A stretch of 64,000 nt of DNA from Moraxellaceae bacterium (GCA_024234595.1 JACKNZ010000016.1:1-64000), one strand, 5' to 3'. Numbered from the stretch's first letter, positions 8,700-18,709 are shown. Translations and numbers: made by a program. The notes: generated by a model from the sequence alone, not told the origin.

Positions 8700-9443
8700 T
8701 TAAGACTCCTCAGCCTGTTGGTGCGCCAAAGACGCGGCATTTAACAAAGCTTTTCTGGTTTGCCAATCGGGTAAAAAATGGCTCATATAGGCTTTAAAAC
8801 GATGATTATGACTTGGCTCTAACAAATGGGCTAATTCATGTACCAATACATATTCCAGACATTCTATGGGCTTTTTAGCCAATTCCAAATTAAGCCATAT
8901 TTTTTTAGTGCCTGTATTACAACTGCCCCAACGAGTTCTCATACGTTTAACACCAATACTTGATGCACTAACATCCATGATAACTTGCCAATCAACAAGC
9001 ATTTTTTGTAATTGATTTTTTAACTCGGTTCTATAAAAAACATCTAGAACTAATGCTTTATCTTGTATGCTGCTATTTGGCCTAAGGTATAAACATAGTT
9101 TGTCATCACAAATTCGCAGGTGTTGTTTGCCAATATGCTCAATAATTTTTATACCATACGCCCTCCCCCACAGATAATAGTATGGCTCGGTGTTTTTTGT
9201 GGATGTTGTTTGGCTGATTGCTTGGCTAAATTTGAGTTGTTGTTTTTTTATCCACGGCAAACGCTCAATGACTACACCACGAATAGTTGCTTCGCTCATG
9301 CGTAACGGTGCGCTAATGTGTACCTGTCCATCGGGTGCTAACACACGAATATATAGATTTTTTATAGATTTGCGATGTAATTGCAAGCAAACGCTGTCTA
9401 TATGTAATTGGGTTATCATTTTGGTATTGGGCATTGGTTCCAC
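8700..9443 (-). CDS. YgjP-like zinc metallopeptidase-domain protein (DUF45)
   Basis: A 247-residue protein with the HExxH zinc motif in YVLVHELAHLLEPSHNHRF and downstream His ligands. The conserved block VKRMRTRWGSCNTGTKKIWLNLEL is diagnostic of the YgjP/DUF45 (M48-like) family. These genes often sit beside type I restriction systems, as here, 16 bases downstream of hsdR on the same strand. Biochemical role is not established. The first codon is GTG at 9443; ATG at 9434 is an alternative and neither has a strong ribosome binding site. Confidence 0.85.
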   Translation of the reverse strand: MEPMPNTKMITQLHIDSVCLQLHRKSIKNLYIRVLAPDGQVHISAPLRMSEATIRGVVIERLPWIKKQQLKFSQAISQTTSTKNTEPYYYLWGRAYGIKIIEHIGKQHLRICDDKLCLYLRPNSSIQDKALVLDVFYRTELKNQLQKMLVDWQVIMDVSASSIGVKRMRTRWGSCNTGTKKIWLNLELAKKPIECLEYVLVHELAHLLEPSHNHRFKAYMSHFLPDWQTRKALLNAASLAHQQAEES

Positions 9444-9459
9444 GTGAAGCGTAGTTTAA

Positions 9460-12400
9460 TTAGCTAGCTATTGTCAGCCACTCTGCCGACAAACTCTCGG
9501 CTTGTTGCAATACAAGGTTAATCGCGTCTTCTTGTTGGTCGGGTGGATATTTATATTTGCGTAATATACGTTTGACTAATAAGCGTAATTTAGCGCGTAC
9601 ACTGTCGCGTTTTTCCCAATCAATAGTTAAACTGTTACGCAAGCTGTCGGTCAGCTCATAGGCGATTTTTTTAAGAGTCTCGTCACCTAGTTCACGCACA
9701 GAAGCCTCGTTATGAATCAAGGCATCATAAAAAGCCAGTTCATCCTCATTTAAGCCTAAACTCTCGCCACGATTTGCAGCCGCTTGAAATTTTTTGGCCA
9801 TGTCGATGAGTTCTTCGATTACTTGGGCGGTTTCAATCGAGCGGTTTTGATAGCGTTTAATGACATTGGTTAATAAATCTGAAAACTTCTTCTCTTGGGA
9901 TAAATTGGTTTTAAAGCGGCTTTTAATTTCGCCTTCTAATAGGCGTTCTAATAACTCTACGGCTAAGTTACGCTCAGGCAAATGACGAACTTCATCCAAA
10001 AAATCTTCATCCAACAAGCCAATATTGGGTTTTTCTAAACCAACAGCATTAAAAATATCAACCACATCTTCCGAAACAATCGCTTGACCAATAATTTGCC
10101 GAATGGCTAATTCGCGTTCGTCGTTACTCAATTTCTTTTGGCTGCTGTCACGCTTAGTGAGTAACACTTTAACCGCTTGAAAAAAAGCAATTTCTTCGCG
10201 CAGGGCTTTAGCTTCGTCTAACGTGCAACACAAACTAAAGGCTTTACTTAACGCCAGTGTATTGTCAGCAAACCGTTTTTTTCCATCTTCTAAGCCCAAA
10301 ACATAGTTAGCCGTTTGCGCTAAGGTTTTATGGCCACCTGTTAAAAAGCCACTGTAATCAAAACCATGCAATAAGCCACGAATAATATCCATTTTTTCTA
10401 ATAACACGGCTAAGGCTTCGTGGGCATCAACGGTGGGTCGGCCACGCCCTTTACTGTTGGTGTATTCCTTAATGGCACTTTTTAATTCATTGGCAATACC
10501 AATATAGTCCACCACCAAACCGCCTTGTTTGTCTTTGAATACCCGATTTACACGGGCTATGGCTTGCATTAGGTTGTGGCCTTTCATGGGCTTATCGACA
10601 TACAGGGTATGCACACACGGTGCATCAAACCCTGTTAGCCACATATCACGCACAATCACCAAATTTAAGGGGTCATGTGGGTCTTTAAAGCGTTTTTCGA
10701 GGCGTTTTTTGACAATATGGGAATAGATATGAGGCCGTAATAAGGCTTTATCGCTGGCACTGCCTGTCATCACTATTTTAATTGCGCCTTTTTCGGGGTC
10801 TTCGTTGTGCCAATCGGGACGTAGTTTGATGATTTCGTTATACAGATGAACGCAGATTTCGCGGCTCATGGCAACAATCATCGCTTTGCCTTGTTGTGCT
10901 TGGTTGCGTTCTTCAAAATGAGACACTAAATCTGCTGCGACTTGAGCAATACGCGGTGGTGCACCGACAATGCTTTCTAACGCTGCCCAACGGCTTTTTA
11001 GACGTGATTGTTCGGCTTCTTCTTCATCTTCGGCTAATTCGTCCACTTCTTCGTCAATCTGTGGCAATTCGCTTTCTTTTAGCCCTAATTTTGCCAAACG
11101 CGATTCGTAATAAATGGCCACCGTTGCGCCATCTTCTTTGGCCTGCTGCATATCATAAATATGAATGTAATCACCAAATACCGCGCGAGTGTCACGGTCT
11201 TCGCTAGAGACAGGCGTACCTGTAAAGGCAACAAAAGTGGCATTAGGCAAGGCATCACGCAGATGTTGGGCGTAACCCACTTGATAACTGGCTTGATATT
11301 CCGCCTTTGGCTCTGCCGCCATTAAGGTTTGAGGTTCTGCATTGGCATAAGCGTCGTTAGCAGCAGTTGTTAGGCGAGTGCGTTTGACTTTGAGTTTGGC
11401 ATTAAAACCATATTGGGTGCGATGCGCTTCATCAGCAATAACCACAATATTGTGACGGTCTGACAAGACAGGAAATACCGTTTCGTCATCGGCGAGCATA
11501 AACTTTTGAATAGTGGCAAAGACAATACCGCCCGCAGGCCGTGACGATAATTTGTCACGCAAGTCTTGGCGTGAATCAGCTTGCACAGGTTGTTCGCGCA
11601 AAATATCTTGTGCTAATGAAAACACACCAAACAACTGACCATCTAAGTCGTTACGGTCGGTAATGACCACAATCGTTGGGTTGTGCATGGCGGTTTCACG
11701 CATCACTCGTGCCGCAAAACAGGTCATGGTAATACTTTTGCCGCTACCTTGCGTATGCCAAACCACCCCACCCTTTTGATTACCTTGCGGTTGTGAAGCT
11801 GCAATAACTTGATTAATGGCCGAGCGAACCGCATGAAATTGATGATACCCTGCAATTTTTTTAATCAGTTGGCCGTCATCTTCAAACAACACAAAAAAGC
11901 GCAAATAATCCAGCAATAAATTGGGCGTTAAAATACCGCGTGTTAGCGTTTCTAGTTCGTTAAATTGGCCAAGTGGGTCTAAGGTGTTGCCGTCGATGGT
12001 ACGCCATGCCAAAAATCGTTCAGCATTGCTCGATAACGACCCCATTCGTGCTTCTGTGCCGTCACTAATCACCAAAATTTCGTTGTATTGAAATAAATCG
12101 CTGATTTGCTCTTTGTAGGTTTGTAGTTGCTCGTAGGCTTTCCAAATATCGGCATTTTCATCGGCAGGATTTTTTAATTCTATGACTACCAGTGGTAAGC
12201 CATTTAAAAACAATACCACATCAGGACGGCGCGTATGTTTTGCGCCTTTAATGGTAAATTGATTGACCGCTAACCAGTCATTTTTTTGATTTTCAAAGTC
12301 GGCTAAACGGACAAAATCACCGCGCGTTTCACCGTCTTTTTGATATTCAACCGCCACACCATTGACTAAATAATGATGAAAACGGCGATTAGCCACCAGT

Positions 12401-12639
12401 TGTATGGGGCTATCCAAATTTAGCACTTGGCTTAGGGCTTGCTCACGGGCAGAAGCAGGAATTTGTGGATTAAGCCGATGGATAGCTTGGCGTAGGCGTT
12501 CGGTTAAAATGACTTGTTGATAGTTGCTGCGTTCGGGTTGTGAGCTGTCTGGAGCGATGTCTAAGCCGTTGATACACTGATAACCGATGTTTGCTAAATA
12601 GCCTAACATTTCTTGTTCTAACTGGTCTTCGGTCATCAT
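9460..12639 (-). CDS. hsdR: Type I restriction enzyme, HsdR subunit
   Basis: A 1059-residue HsdR. The N-terminal nuclease core is visible as [24 protein letters not shown] (PD...ExK). The SF2 translocase follows, with Walker [13 protein letters not shown] near residue 295, the DEAH box [20 protein letters not shown], and later motifs [12 protein letters not shown] and [11 protein letters not shown]. The C-terminal helical region that docks onto the methylase is present. HsdR cuts DNA after translocation, when HsdMS finds an unmethylated site. It is unusual that hsdR stands 4 kb away from hsdS, with a replication module between them. Confidence 0.96.
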   Translation of the reverse strand: MMTEDQLEQEMLGYLANIGYQCINGLDIAPDSSQPERSNYQQVILTERLRQAIHRLNPQIPASAREQALSQVLNLDSPIQLVANRRFHHYLVNGVAVEYQKDGETRGDFVRLADFENQKNDWLAVNQFTIKGAKHTRRPDVVLFLNGLPLVVIELKNPADENADIWKAYEQLQTYKEQISDLFQYNEILVISDGTEARMGSLSSNAERFLAWRTIDGNTLDPLGQFNELETLTRGILTPNLLLDYLRFFVLFEDDGQLIKKIAGYHQFHAVRSAINQVIAASQPQGNQKGGVVWHTQGSGKSITMTCFAARVMRETAMHNPTIVVITDRNDLDGQLFGVFSLAQDILREQPVQADSRQDLRDKLSSRPAGGIVFATIQKFMLADDETVFPVLSDRHNIVVIADEAHRTQYGFNAKLKVKRTRLTTAANDAYANAEPQTLMAAEPKAEYQASYQVGYAQHLRDALPNATFVAFTGTPVSSEDRDTRAVFGDYIHIYDMQQAKEDGATVAIYYESRLAKLGLKESELPQIDEEVDELAEDEEEAEQSRLKSRWAALESIVGAPPRIAQVAADLVSHFEERNQAQQGKAMIVAMSREICVHLYNEIIKLRPDWHNEDPEKGAIKIVMTGSASDKALLRPHIYSHIVKKRLEKRFKDPHDPLNLVIVRDMWLTGFDAPCVHTLYVDKPMKGHNLMQAIARVNRVFKDKQGGLVVDYIGIANELKSAIKEYTNSKGRGRPTVDAHEALAVLLEKMDIIRGLLHGFDYSGFLTGGHKTLAQTANYVLGLEDGKKRFADNTLALSKAFSLCCTLDEAKALREEIAFFQAVKVLLTKRDSSQKKLSNDERELAIRQIIGQAIVSEDVVDIFNAVGLEKPNIGLLDEDFLDEVRHLPERNLAVELLERLLEGEIKSRFKTNLSQEKKFSDLLTNVIKRYQNRSIETAQVIEELIDMAKKFQAAANRGESLGLNEDELAFYDALIHNEASVRELGDETLKKIAYELTDSLRNSLTIDWEKRDSVRAKLRLLVKRILRKYKYPPDQQEDAINLVLQQAESLSAEWLTIAS

Positions 12640-12791
12640 CTGAGAGTAGTCCTTTTAAATTTACTGCTATTACAGGCACTAACATTAGCTTACATACTAG
12701 CAATTTAGTGATGGTCTTGCTAAATAATTGTTAATTTTAAATTAAATATATTGTTAATCATATAGTTATAATCTTATTGGGAACATTTTGT

Positions 12792-13034
12792 ATTGTATAT
12801 GACTACATTTTCCTTGCTACATGGTAATAAAAAATCATTTAAGGGAGAAATCCCTTGGGTATTAAACAATAAATCGACCGTGAGTTATGTAATGAGAATG
12901 GCCATTTAAGGAGATTTTATTTTGTATATGACTACGTTTTTCTTGCGATATGACTACATTTTCCTTGCTACATGGTGATAAAAAGTCATTTTAAATCATT
13001 AGGTTAAAAATCTATTAAGGGAGAAATCCCTTGG
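12792..13034 (+). repeat. Upstream direct repeats (ATGACTACATTTTCCTTG type)
   Basis: Three copies of a motif close to ATATGACTACATTTTCCTTG begin near 12796, 12926 and 12949. The first and third are parts of a longer duplication that also includes CTACATGG, a TCATTT box and the AAGGGAGAAATCCCTTGG hairpin, with an extra ~23 bp in the second copy. The core TACAnnTnCCTTG resembles the iterons next to rep1, so these may be additional Rep or copy-control sites. Confidence 0.65.
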
Positions 13035-13268
13035 ACAAAGCACCTAACAATGGTTGATATGTCTACAAATTGACGGTCAGATGATGCTTTTCGTATTAAA
13101 CCAGCCATTAACGAGTAAATGCTGCCTGTTTTGCTTAATTTTATGGTTTTTCAATCATGTTTTTGAAGTCGTTTTTAAAAAAAATTATCTCTTTCCTTTT
13201 ATGTATTCCTTTTAATACCTTTTAGCGCGTAAAAAACCTTGTCCAATCATGGAGTTACAAGTTCATTT

Positions 13269-13343
13269 GCATACAAATACCTTGCTTAAGCATACAAATA
13301 CCTTGTTCATATAGCTACAAATACCTTGTATTAGCATACAACT
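13269..13343 (+). repeat. Rep1 iterons (CATACAAATACCTTG)
   Basis: Three direct repeats of CATACAAATACCTTG (the third as CTACAAATACCTTG) start at 13270, 13291 and 13315, about 21-24 bp apart. A partial fourth (CATACAACTA) follows. One helical turn multiple spacing just upstream of a Rep_3 gene is the hallmark of iterons bound by the initiator. Confidence 0.8.
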
Positions 13344-13379
13344 AAAATATAATGTATGCTAATTGATATGGAGGCCATT

Positions 13380-14213
13380 ATGAGCAAAGATTTAATTGTT
13401 AAGTCCAACCATCTAATAGAAGCAAGCTATTATTTAACGCTGAATGAGCAGCGCGTGATTTTATTGGCTATTACCCAAGTTTACCGCAAAGAAAATATTC
13501 AAATGACAGATTTGTTTAAAATATCCGCACAGGACTTTGCCAAACAATTTGATTTGAGTTTAGATGGTGTGTATCAAGAATTGGTCAAAGTTACAGATAA
13601 GCTATACGAACGAAGCATTATCATTAATCAACCTGACCCTAACAATCCCAAGCTGCAAAAGACTAAAACTCGTTGGATTTCTTCTATCTCGTATATGCCT
13701 GATGATGGTATTTTATTATTGTCATTTGCCCAAGCAGTTATTCCTTATTTGACTTTATTACAAAGGGAGTTTACCCAGTATAAACTTGCCGCAATTTCAC
13801 AAATGACCAGTATTTATGCAATTCGTTTGTATGAGTTGTTAAAACAATGGGGGAATATTGCTAAACGTGAAGTGAGTATTGAATGGCTTAAAAAACAATT
13901 TGAAATTGATGATAAATATGACACTTTGTTTAATTTTAAAGCGCGTGTTTTAACGCCTGCTATTACCCAAATCAACAAACATTCTGATTTACAGGTGAGT
14001 TATACCCAACGCAAAACAGGCCGTGTGGTCACACATTTTACGTTTGACTTTAGTCCTAAACTAGCCATTGAGACTAAGCCGAAAACCCCAAAAAAGAGAC
14101 CACAAAGCGAAACCATTAACGGTGTTTTAAAAGCCGATATTGAACGCCTTGCGCGTGCAGGCGAAAGTTATGAACAAGCTGCCGAAAGAATTAAAAAACA
14201 AGGGCTGGTATAG
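13380..14213 (+). CDS. repB: Rep_3-family plasmid replication initiator 1
   Basis: Initiator of about 278 residues with the start MSKDLIVKSNHLIEASYYLT, which is the conserved opening of Rep_3/RepB proteins (SNxLIEAxYxLTLNEQRVILLAI). Two winged-helix domains are expected: residues about 1-120 and 125-235 (AISQMTSIYAIRLYELLKQW...VSIEWLKKQFEI). ATG at 13380 is preceded by GGAGG at good spacing and is preferred over the in-frame ATG at 13356. It would bind the iterons upstream. The gene lies on the plus strand between hsdR and hsdS, both minus strand, so this replication module looks inserted. Confidence 0.93.
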   Translation: MSKDLIVKSNHLIEASYYLTLNEQRVILLAITQVYRKENIQMTDLFKISAQDFAKQFDLSLDGVYQELVKVTDKLYERSIIINQPDPNNPKLQKTKTRWISSISYMPDDGILLLSFAQAVIPYLTLLQREFTQYKLAAISQMTSIYAIRLYELLKQWGNIAKREVSIEWLKKQFEIDDKYDTLFNFKARVLTPAITQINKHSDLQVSYTQRKTGRVVTHFTFDFSPKLAIETKPKTPKKRPQSETINGVLKADIERLARAGESYEQAAERIKKQGLV

Positions 14214-14220
14214 TAATAAA

Positions 14221-14258
14221 TACCCCCTCTGCCTTCGGCATCTCCCCATAAATTAGCG
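14221..14258 (+). repeat. Dispersed repeat copy (CCCCTCTGCCTTCGGCATCT)
   Basis: TACCCCCTCTGCCTTCGGCATCTCCCC followed by a TAAATTAG-like segment. The same unit, more complete, is at 15361-15420 and 18039-18095 in the same orientation. The core GCCTTCGGC can form a stable hairpin. This copy lacks the second GGGGGAG arm. Confidence 0.7.
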
Positions 14259-14263
14259 AATAG

Positions 14264-14290
14264 CCCGTGTGAAGTGCAACGCAACACGGG
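14264..14290 (+). terminator. Hairpin downstream of rep1
   Basis: CCCGTGT (14264-14270) pairs with ACACGGG (14284-14290), and an inner TGC/GCA may extend the stem. The following sequence has only a broken T tract (TTTTAATTTT from about 14301). It could end rep1 transcription. Confidence 0.4.
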
Positions 14291-14575
14291 GTTAATGCTG
14301 TTTTAATTTTATAACACATTGTTTTATAACTATTTATCCTGTATTTCGCTATGCTGCATTACGAGCTACGGTACTCAGTCGTTTGTCGTTGGATGCGTTG
14401 GTGGTGGCTCATTTGTTAAGCACGGATTGGCAATAAACCCACCATTTATTAACCAAATCAATGTGATGTATTTTGTATCTCAACCCATCCTACTGGCTTG
14501 TTTGCTTTATGAGAGGCTACTTGTCATATTTTGATTTTATGTCATACTTAGTGTGATATTTAATGTGGTAAGCAT

Positions 14576-14950
14576 ATGAGGATTTTAAAAAATAAATGGT
14601 TTGAACGATTCGCGCTCAAACAAGGAATAACAGATAATGCATTAAAACAAGCCATTGGCCTAGTAGAGCAAGGTTTAATAGATGCCAACTTAGGTGCGGG
14701 AGTCATTAAACAGCGTATTGCCAAGCACGGGCAAGGCAAGTCGAGTGGTTTTCGGACGATTATTTTATATTGCATCAAAGATAAGGCATTTTTTGTGTAT
14801 GGCTTTGAAAAAAGTAGTCGCGCCAATTTAACGAAAGCTGAAGAAAGCGTGTATAAAAAAGCAGCACAAATTATGTTGGCATTAACAAATGAGCAGATTG
14901 ATGAGCAAATAGAAATCGGTGAGCTATTTGAGGTAACGACAAATGACTAA
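14576..14950 (+). CDS. RelE/HigB-like toxin (type II TA)
   Basis: A 124-residue basic protein resembling RelE/ParE-superfamily toxins of the COG4737 type, which block growth usually by cleaving mRNA at ribosomes. Motifs typical of the group are GAGVIKQRIAKHGQGKSSGFRT, ILYCIKDKAFFVYGFEKS and ANLTKAEE. It precedes its HTH partner and overlaps it by eight bases, the toxin-first order of HigBA pairs. Together with rep1 it forms a compact replication/maintenance module. Confidence 0.8.
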   Translation: MRILKNKWFERFALKQGITDNALKQAIGLVEQGLIDANLGAGVIKQRIAKHGQGKSSGFRTIILYCIKDKAFFVYGFEKSSRANLTKAEESVYKKAAQIMLALTNEQIDEQIEIGELFEVTTND

Positions 14951-15260
14951 AAAATATCAAACAGAGGCGTTAGCGGCAGTCCATGAAATGATGCAAGGTT
15001 TGCATCAGGCACAAGTGATTGATAAAAAGACTATGCGTGAATTTGATGAGTCGTGTTTAGCACCCGTTGTACCCATGCCGCCTGAGTCTATTCGTGCCTT
15101 ACGAGAGCGAGAGCTATTATCGCAGTCCATTTTTGCTCTATATCTTAATGTGAGTAAAAATCTTATTTCTGATTGGGAGCGTGGTATTAAAAAGCCCAGT
15201 GGAACGGCGTTGCGCTTGCTTAATTTGGTGGATAAAAAAGGCATTGATGCGATTGCATAG
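14943..15260 (+). CDS. HigA/NadS-like HTH antitoxin
   Basis: A 105-residue XRE-type HTH protein. The helix-turn-helix lies in the C-terminal half (LREREL...SQSIFALYLNVSKNLISDWERGIKKPSG). The N-terminal half probably neutralises the toxin encoded just upstream. Proteins of this type bind a promoter operator with the toxin. Confidence 0.82.
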   Translation: MTKKYQTEALAAVHEMMQGLHQAQVIDKKTMREFDESCLAPVVPMPPESIRALRERELLSQSIFALYLNVSKNLISDWERGIKKPSGTALRLLNLVDKKGIDAIA

Positions 15261-15425
15261 CAGTCGCTCGTGTTTGTTGCATGTAATACGGAATTAAGGC
15301 AATTTTAAGTTAATAACCCTATGTTTTAGCAATCATTTATCCCGTATTTGTGGGGTGTAACATACCCCCTCTGCCTTCGGCATCTCCCCCTAAATTAGGG
15401 GGAGAATTCAAGCACCACAAACCCA
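15261..15425. other. Intergenic stretch with a dispersed hairpin repeat
   Basis: No gene is seen. From 15361 to 15420 there is a full copy of the dispersed repeat: CCCCCTCTGCCTTCGGCATC, then CTCCCCCTAAATTAGGGGGAG (a perfect inverted repeat), then AATTCAAGCACCAC. It matches 18039-18095 in the same orientation about 2.7 kb away. Confidence 0.7.
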
Positions 15426-15597
15426 TCAAAAACCACACACTTGCCAATAGCCACCCTTCGCTGCACCGATTCGTTTTAATCGGCCATCTGCTTTTAATTG
15501 AGCAATATTCTTTTCAATGGCACGCGAGTTCGCTAATGTCCGCAACCCGATTAAGAATAGGTGGTGTGATGCTGTAGAGCGACTGATAACGACTCAT
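15426..15597 (-). pseudogene. Remnant of a Fic-family gene (both ends joined, middle lost)
   Basis: From ATG at 15597 the frame reads MSRYQSLYSITPPILNRVAD, the usual start of Fic-family proteins (YxITPxILNxVAEISE). After about 25 codons a different frame carries ANSRAIEKNIAQLKADGRL and KRIGAAKGGYW, the usual C-terminal winged helix of the same family. The HPFxDGNGR core is absent. This is an internal deletion that left only the gene's ends. It is not derived from the intact Fic gene at 24341-25396, whose ends differ. Confidence 0.75.
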
Positions 15598-15624
15598 ACC
15601 ACGACCTCACTTGGCGCATTTGGG

Positions 15625-16695
15625 TTATTCGTCTTCATTATCACTCAATATTTGCTCGATAATAATGCTATCTTCGGCTAATTCTGCTTCGATTTCGGCA
15701 ATGCTGGGCAGACTACGTTCAAGAGACTCGGGCAAGTCACGCAATAATTGATATTCAGCAATGCCTATCGGTTTTTCGATACCTGATAGCGCATATTCAG
15801 CCACAAGGCGATTTTGCTTTTTGCATAACAATAGACCAATGGTAGGCTTGTCATCGGCTGCTTTAATTTGTGCATCAACGGCGGCTAAATAAAAATTAAG
15901 CTGGCCTGCGTGTTCGGGTTTAAAAGCGTTGGCTTTTAGCTCAACAACGATATAACACTTTAGGCGTGTATGATAAAACAACAGGTCGATAAAAAACTCG
16001 TCACCTGCTACTTCTAGCCTAAATTGCCGCCCGACAAAAGCAAAGCCTGAGCCAAGCTCCAACAAAAATCGGGTCATATGTCGAATTAAGCCATCTTCAA
16101 TTTCGCGTTCGTGGGCATCATTCCCTAAACCTAAGAAATCAAAAAAATACGGGTCTTTTAAGGTTTGGTGTGCCAAAGAAGCATGTGGCGTGGCCAAACG
16201 CTTTTCAAAATTACTTACGGCTGCACCTTGGCGTATCAGCAATTTATTTTTAATGTTGAGTTCTAATGTTGTACGAGACCAACCGTGTTCTAGGGTTTGT
16301 AGTGCATACCACTCTCGCTCGTGTGAACTGTCTAGCTTGGTTAATAATGTGACCACATGAAACCACGGTAATTGGGCAGCAGGCTGCTGCCCAAATTGGC
16401 TATTGGGACAATGTTCGGCAAAATAAGCCATATATTTTAGATTTCTGGAAGACCAACCACGCATTTGTGGAAAGGCTTCTTGCAAGTTACGAGCAAGCCG
16501 CTCAATGACTTTTGCGCCCTAGCCTTGGTGTTGCTGTCGTTGTAATATTTCTTGGCCAATGTGGTGATAAAGCTGTACTAGGGCTTGATTGACTGTTTGT
16601 ACCGCTTTTTGTTGTGTGTGGCTAATATCGTTTTTAAGTTGATTTAGCCATTCGTTGTAACCTTCGGGAATGAGGGCGGAGGATTTTTTATTCAT
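15625..16695 (-). pseudogene. YhcG-like PDDEXK nuclease (DUF1016), interrupted by an amber codon
   Basis: Translation from ATG at 16695 gives MNKKSSALIPEGYNEWLNQL and so on, up to QRQQHQG. A TAG at 16521-16519 then replaces what should be the Trp codon of the conserved GWGAKVIERL block. The frame stays open afterwards to 15625. The rest has the DUF1016 N-terminal motif MRGWSSRNLKYMAYFAE and the nuclease core DEFFIDLLFYH...YIVVELKANAF. The ATG overlaps the hsdS stop (ATGA). Members of this family often ride with type I restriction systems. Either the gene is inactivated, an internal start (Met near 16485) gives a shorter protein, or the stop is suppressed. Confidence 0.85.
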
Positions 16696-18005
16696 GCCCC
16701 TACCTCGTTAATTAAGTCTTGGGCTTGGTTGATGCGTAGTTGGCCACTGATGAGGCGTGGGAGTAAAGTGTCGCGGAGGGTGGTTAGGGTTTGAGCTTTA
16801 TGTCTATTATGTCCAACTCTAGCAAATAATGGAGTAAGAATGGTCTCAAAGGCTTTTTGTGTTTCTAATGATGGAATAACCATTGGTAATGCTGAAACAG
16901 TATCTGGCTTTACCCGTTGATGACTGTTTGAAGTACCAGTGACAAGCTGTAATAATGAGCTTTGGAAAGAGTCAGCTATAAATATACAATAAATGAATTC
17001 TTTAGATGCTCCATCAGCAGGAACAAAAACCAAAAACTCAGTTGAACATACTGCGTTGTCTCCAATTTTACTTGGCAACCATACCCTCGGAATATGTGGA
17101 TTTAATTTTGATAATAAAACCGCATTTTTTGGAACAGATGTTTTGTTGCTTTTAATCTCTATACCAGCTTCCATAACTGGAGACTGCCCATTATCAAAAG
17201 ATGGCAAGCTATAATGTTCAAAGACTGTATTTTGATGATGAAGTGGATTAATAGAGCCTTTATGCAAACGAGCAACATCCCCCAAAGTTCCAACCCTCCA
17301 CCCCTTCGGAATCAACCCTAACGCCGACTCCTCAAACTCACTCGGAAACAAGGCCGCCGTTGCTTCGTCCATGCCTTCGGGTTGTTTGCCTTGTGCTTTG
17401 GCTTTTACAGGGTCAAAGTCAACAAACCACGACTTAAATAGCGTTTGGGCAATGGCTTCTAGGGTGGTGTTGGTTTCGCGGAGTAGGGAAATGCGGTTGT
17501 CGAGGGATGAGAGAATTGAGGCGATTTCGTCTTGATAACTTCTTTCTAAGTATATGAATTTAAATGCTAGTAAGTCATCAATTTTCATATTAGGCTGAGC
17601 AGCAGTACCAAAAGCAATAGAATCGATATGTTGCTTATAAAAATCACTCTGCAACACATAATATATAAACACTGGATTGTATTTAAGCTCATTTATACGT
17701 AAACGTATTAGACCATTATTAAAAACTGCTTGTAAATCAAACTTAATCAATTTATTACAACCTATTGAGCCTCCAGTCCTCGCAATAAGTATTTCATTTT
17801 TTTTTAGCTGAAATCGCAAGAAATTATTATCGGATACTTCTGTAAATCCCCACTCTGTAAAGTTTTTAGATTGAGATATATCTTGTATTCTCAAACATCT
17901 AATTCCTGTATTAGCATCAACTATAGGAGCTCTTTTAATTGCGTCTAAACCTGTATTTGCTGAATTCACCACATCATTAAGTGTAATTATTTTTTCCAAA
18001 CTCAT
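16692..18005 (-). CDS. hsdS: Type I restriction specificity subunit, HsdS
   Basis: About 437 residues with the two-domain HsdS layout. Target recognition domain 1 covers roughly 1-170 and is followed by the conserved helix LDNRISLLRETNTTLEAIAQTLFKSWFVDFDPVKAKA. Recognition domain 2 runs from GLIPKGWRVGTLGDVARLHKG to a second conserved helix (LRDTLLPRLISGQLRI). HsdS chooses the DNA sequence methylated or cut. ATG at 18005 is preferred because GGGGAGATTGG precedes it; an upstream in-frame ATG at 18056 lies inside the dispersed repeat. Confidence 0.95.
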   Translation of the reverse strand: MSLEKIITLNDVVNSANTGLDAIKRAPIVDANTGIRCLRIQDISQSKNFTEWGFTEVSDNNFLRFQLKKNEILIARTGGSIGCNKLIKFDLQAVFNNGLIRLRINELKYNPVFIYYVLQSDFYKQHIDSIAFGTAAQPNMKIDDLLAFKFIYLERSYQDEIASILSSLDNRISLLRETNTTLEAIAQTLFKSWFVDFDPVKAKAQGKQPEGMDEATAALFPSEFEESALGLIPKGWRVGTLGDVARLHKGSINPLHHQNTVFEHYSLPSFDNGQSPVMEAGIEIKSNKTSVPKNAVLLSKLNPHIPRVWLPSKIGDNAVCSTEFLVFVPADGASKEFIYCIFIADSFQSSLLQLVTGTSNSHQRVKPDTVSALPMVIPSLETQKAFETILTPLFARVGHNRHKAQTLTTLRDTLLPRLISGQLRINQAQDLINEVGA

Positions 18006-18035
18006 TACCCAATCTCCCCAAATTATTAACCACAA

Positions 18036-18187
18036 AACCCCCACTGCCTTCGGCATCTCCCCCTGAACTAGGGGGAGAACTCAAGCACCACCAACAATAT
18101 CAAAAAACCTCACCCTAACCCTCTCCTTTACAAAGGAGAGGGAATTTTAATTGCACCTCCCCTAAATTAGCGGAGGTTTGGAGGGGG
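18036..18187. repeat. Cluster of three dispersed hairpin repeats
   Basis: Unit 1 (18039-18095) is the CTGCCTTCGGCATCTCCCCC type ending AGAACTCAAGCACCACC, and copies the unit at 15361-15420. Unit 2 (about 18112-18152) holds CCCTCTCCTTT-AC-AAAGGAGAGGG. Unit 3 (about 18153-18190) holds ACCTCC-CCTAAATTAGC-GGAGGT. A unit-2-like element recurs at 46264-46290. They separate the PIN/antitoxin pair from hsdS. Confidence 0.7.
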
Positions 18188-18709
18188 CTAGGTGGCTTTC
18201 TTAGCTTCTGCCCTCACTTGCTCAATCACCTCTGCTAACAACGCAGGACGCACATGAAGCGTCGATTGCGAAGGAATAGCCGCCAAAACGGCCAACACCT
18301 CATGATAAGTACGCAAGCCATGACGAATAGACTGCAACAACAAACCTAATGTACCACGCGCTTTTATATTTAAACTTTTAGCAGCCAATCGCGCCGCAGT
18401 ATCATCTGTCAATAACATACAATCCGAAAATTGGACACATAACATCAACGCCTCACGCTCACCTTTATGCAGGGTGTATAACGGCACTAATGCTTCCACT
18501 TGTAACGAAATGACCTTTGATTGTTGTTGTTTAAAGTTAACCAAAGAATGTTGTAAAGCCTGTGGCCGATGCTGCATAACCTCTTGCCAAACGGCTTCAG
18601 GCAACAACACCTCGGGGTAGTAGGTCAGTACATCTAAACAACCCAATTCATCTAAATGAATAAGTGGACCTGCATCAGCAATAATCACCGACCGCATAGT
18701 TTTAGTCAT
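18188..18709 (-). CDS. PIN-superfamily toxin (DUF3368/VapC-like)
   Basis: About 173 residues with PIN-domain acidic residues in VIIADAGPLIHLDELG, GEREALMLC and LLTDDTAARLAA. The DUF3368 subgroup has this spacing and the ARGTLGLLL motif. PIN toxins are metal-dependent ribonucleases. ATG at 18709 overlaps the antitoxin stop (ATGACTAA), which suggests coupled translation. The pair is inserted between hsdM and hsdS on the same strand. Confidence 0.83.
   Translation of the reverse strand: MTKTMRSVIIADAGPLIHLDELGCLDVLTYYPEVLLPEAVWQEVMQHRPQALQHSLVNFKQQQSKVISLQVEALVPLYTLHKGEREALMLCVQFSDCMLLTDDTAARLAAKSLNIKARGTLGLLLQSIRHGLRTYHEVLAVLAAIPSQSTLHVRPALLAEVIEQVRAEAKKAT

Larger units (their letters stand above)
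12640..13379. other. Origin region 1 (oriV) of the rep1 replicon
   Basis: No gene is present. The stretch is AT-rich and holds two sets of direct repeats plus two copies of the hairpin AAGGGA-GAAA-TCCCTT (12840-12856 and 13017-13033). This is the layout of an iteron-controlled origin just upstream of a Rep_3 initiator. A short GGAGG ribosome site at 13370-13374 serves rep1. Confidence 0.75.

Noticed and set aside
14319..14534. A 71-codon plus-strand frame between rep1 and the HigB-like toxin
   Set aside because: No ribosome binding site, composition unlike neighbours, and the frame covers a sequence resembling a dispersed repeat (GTATTTCGCTATGCTGCAT).
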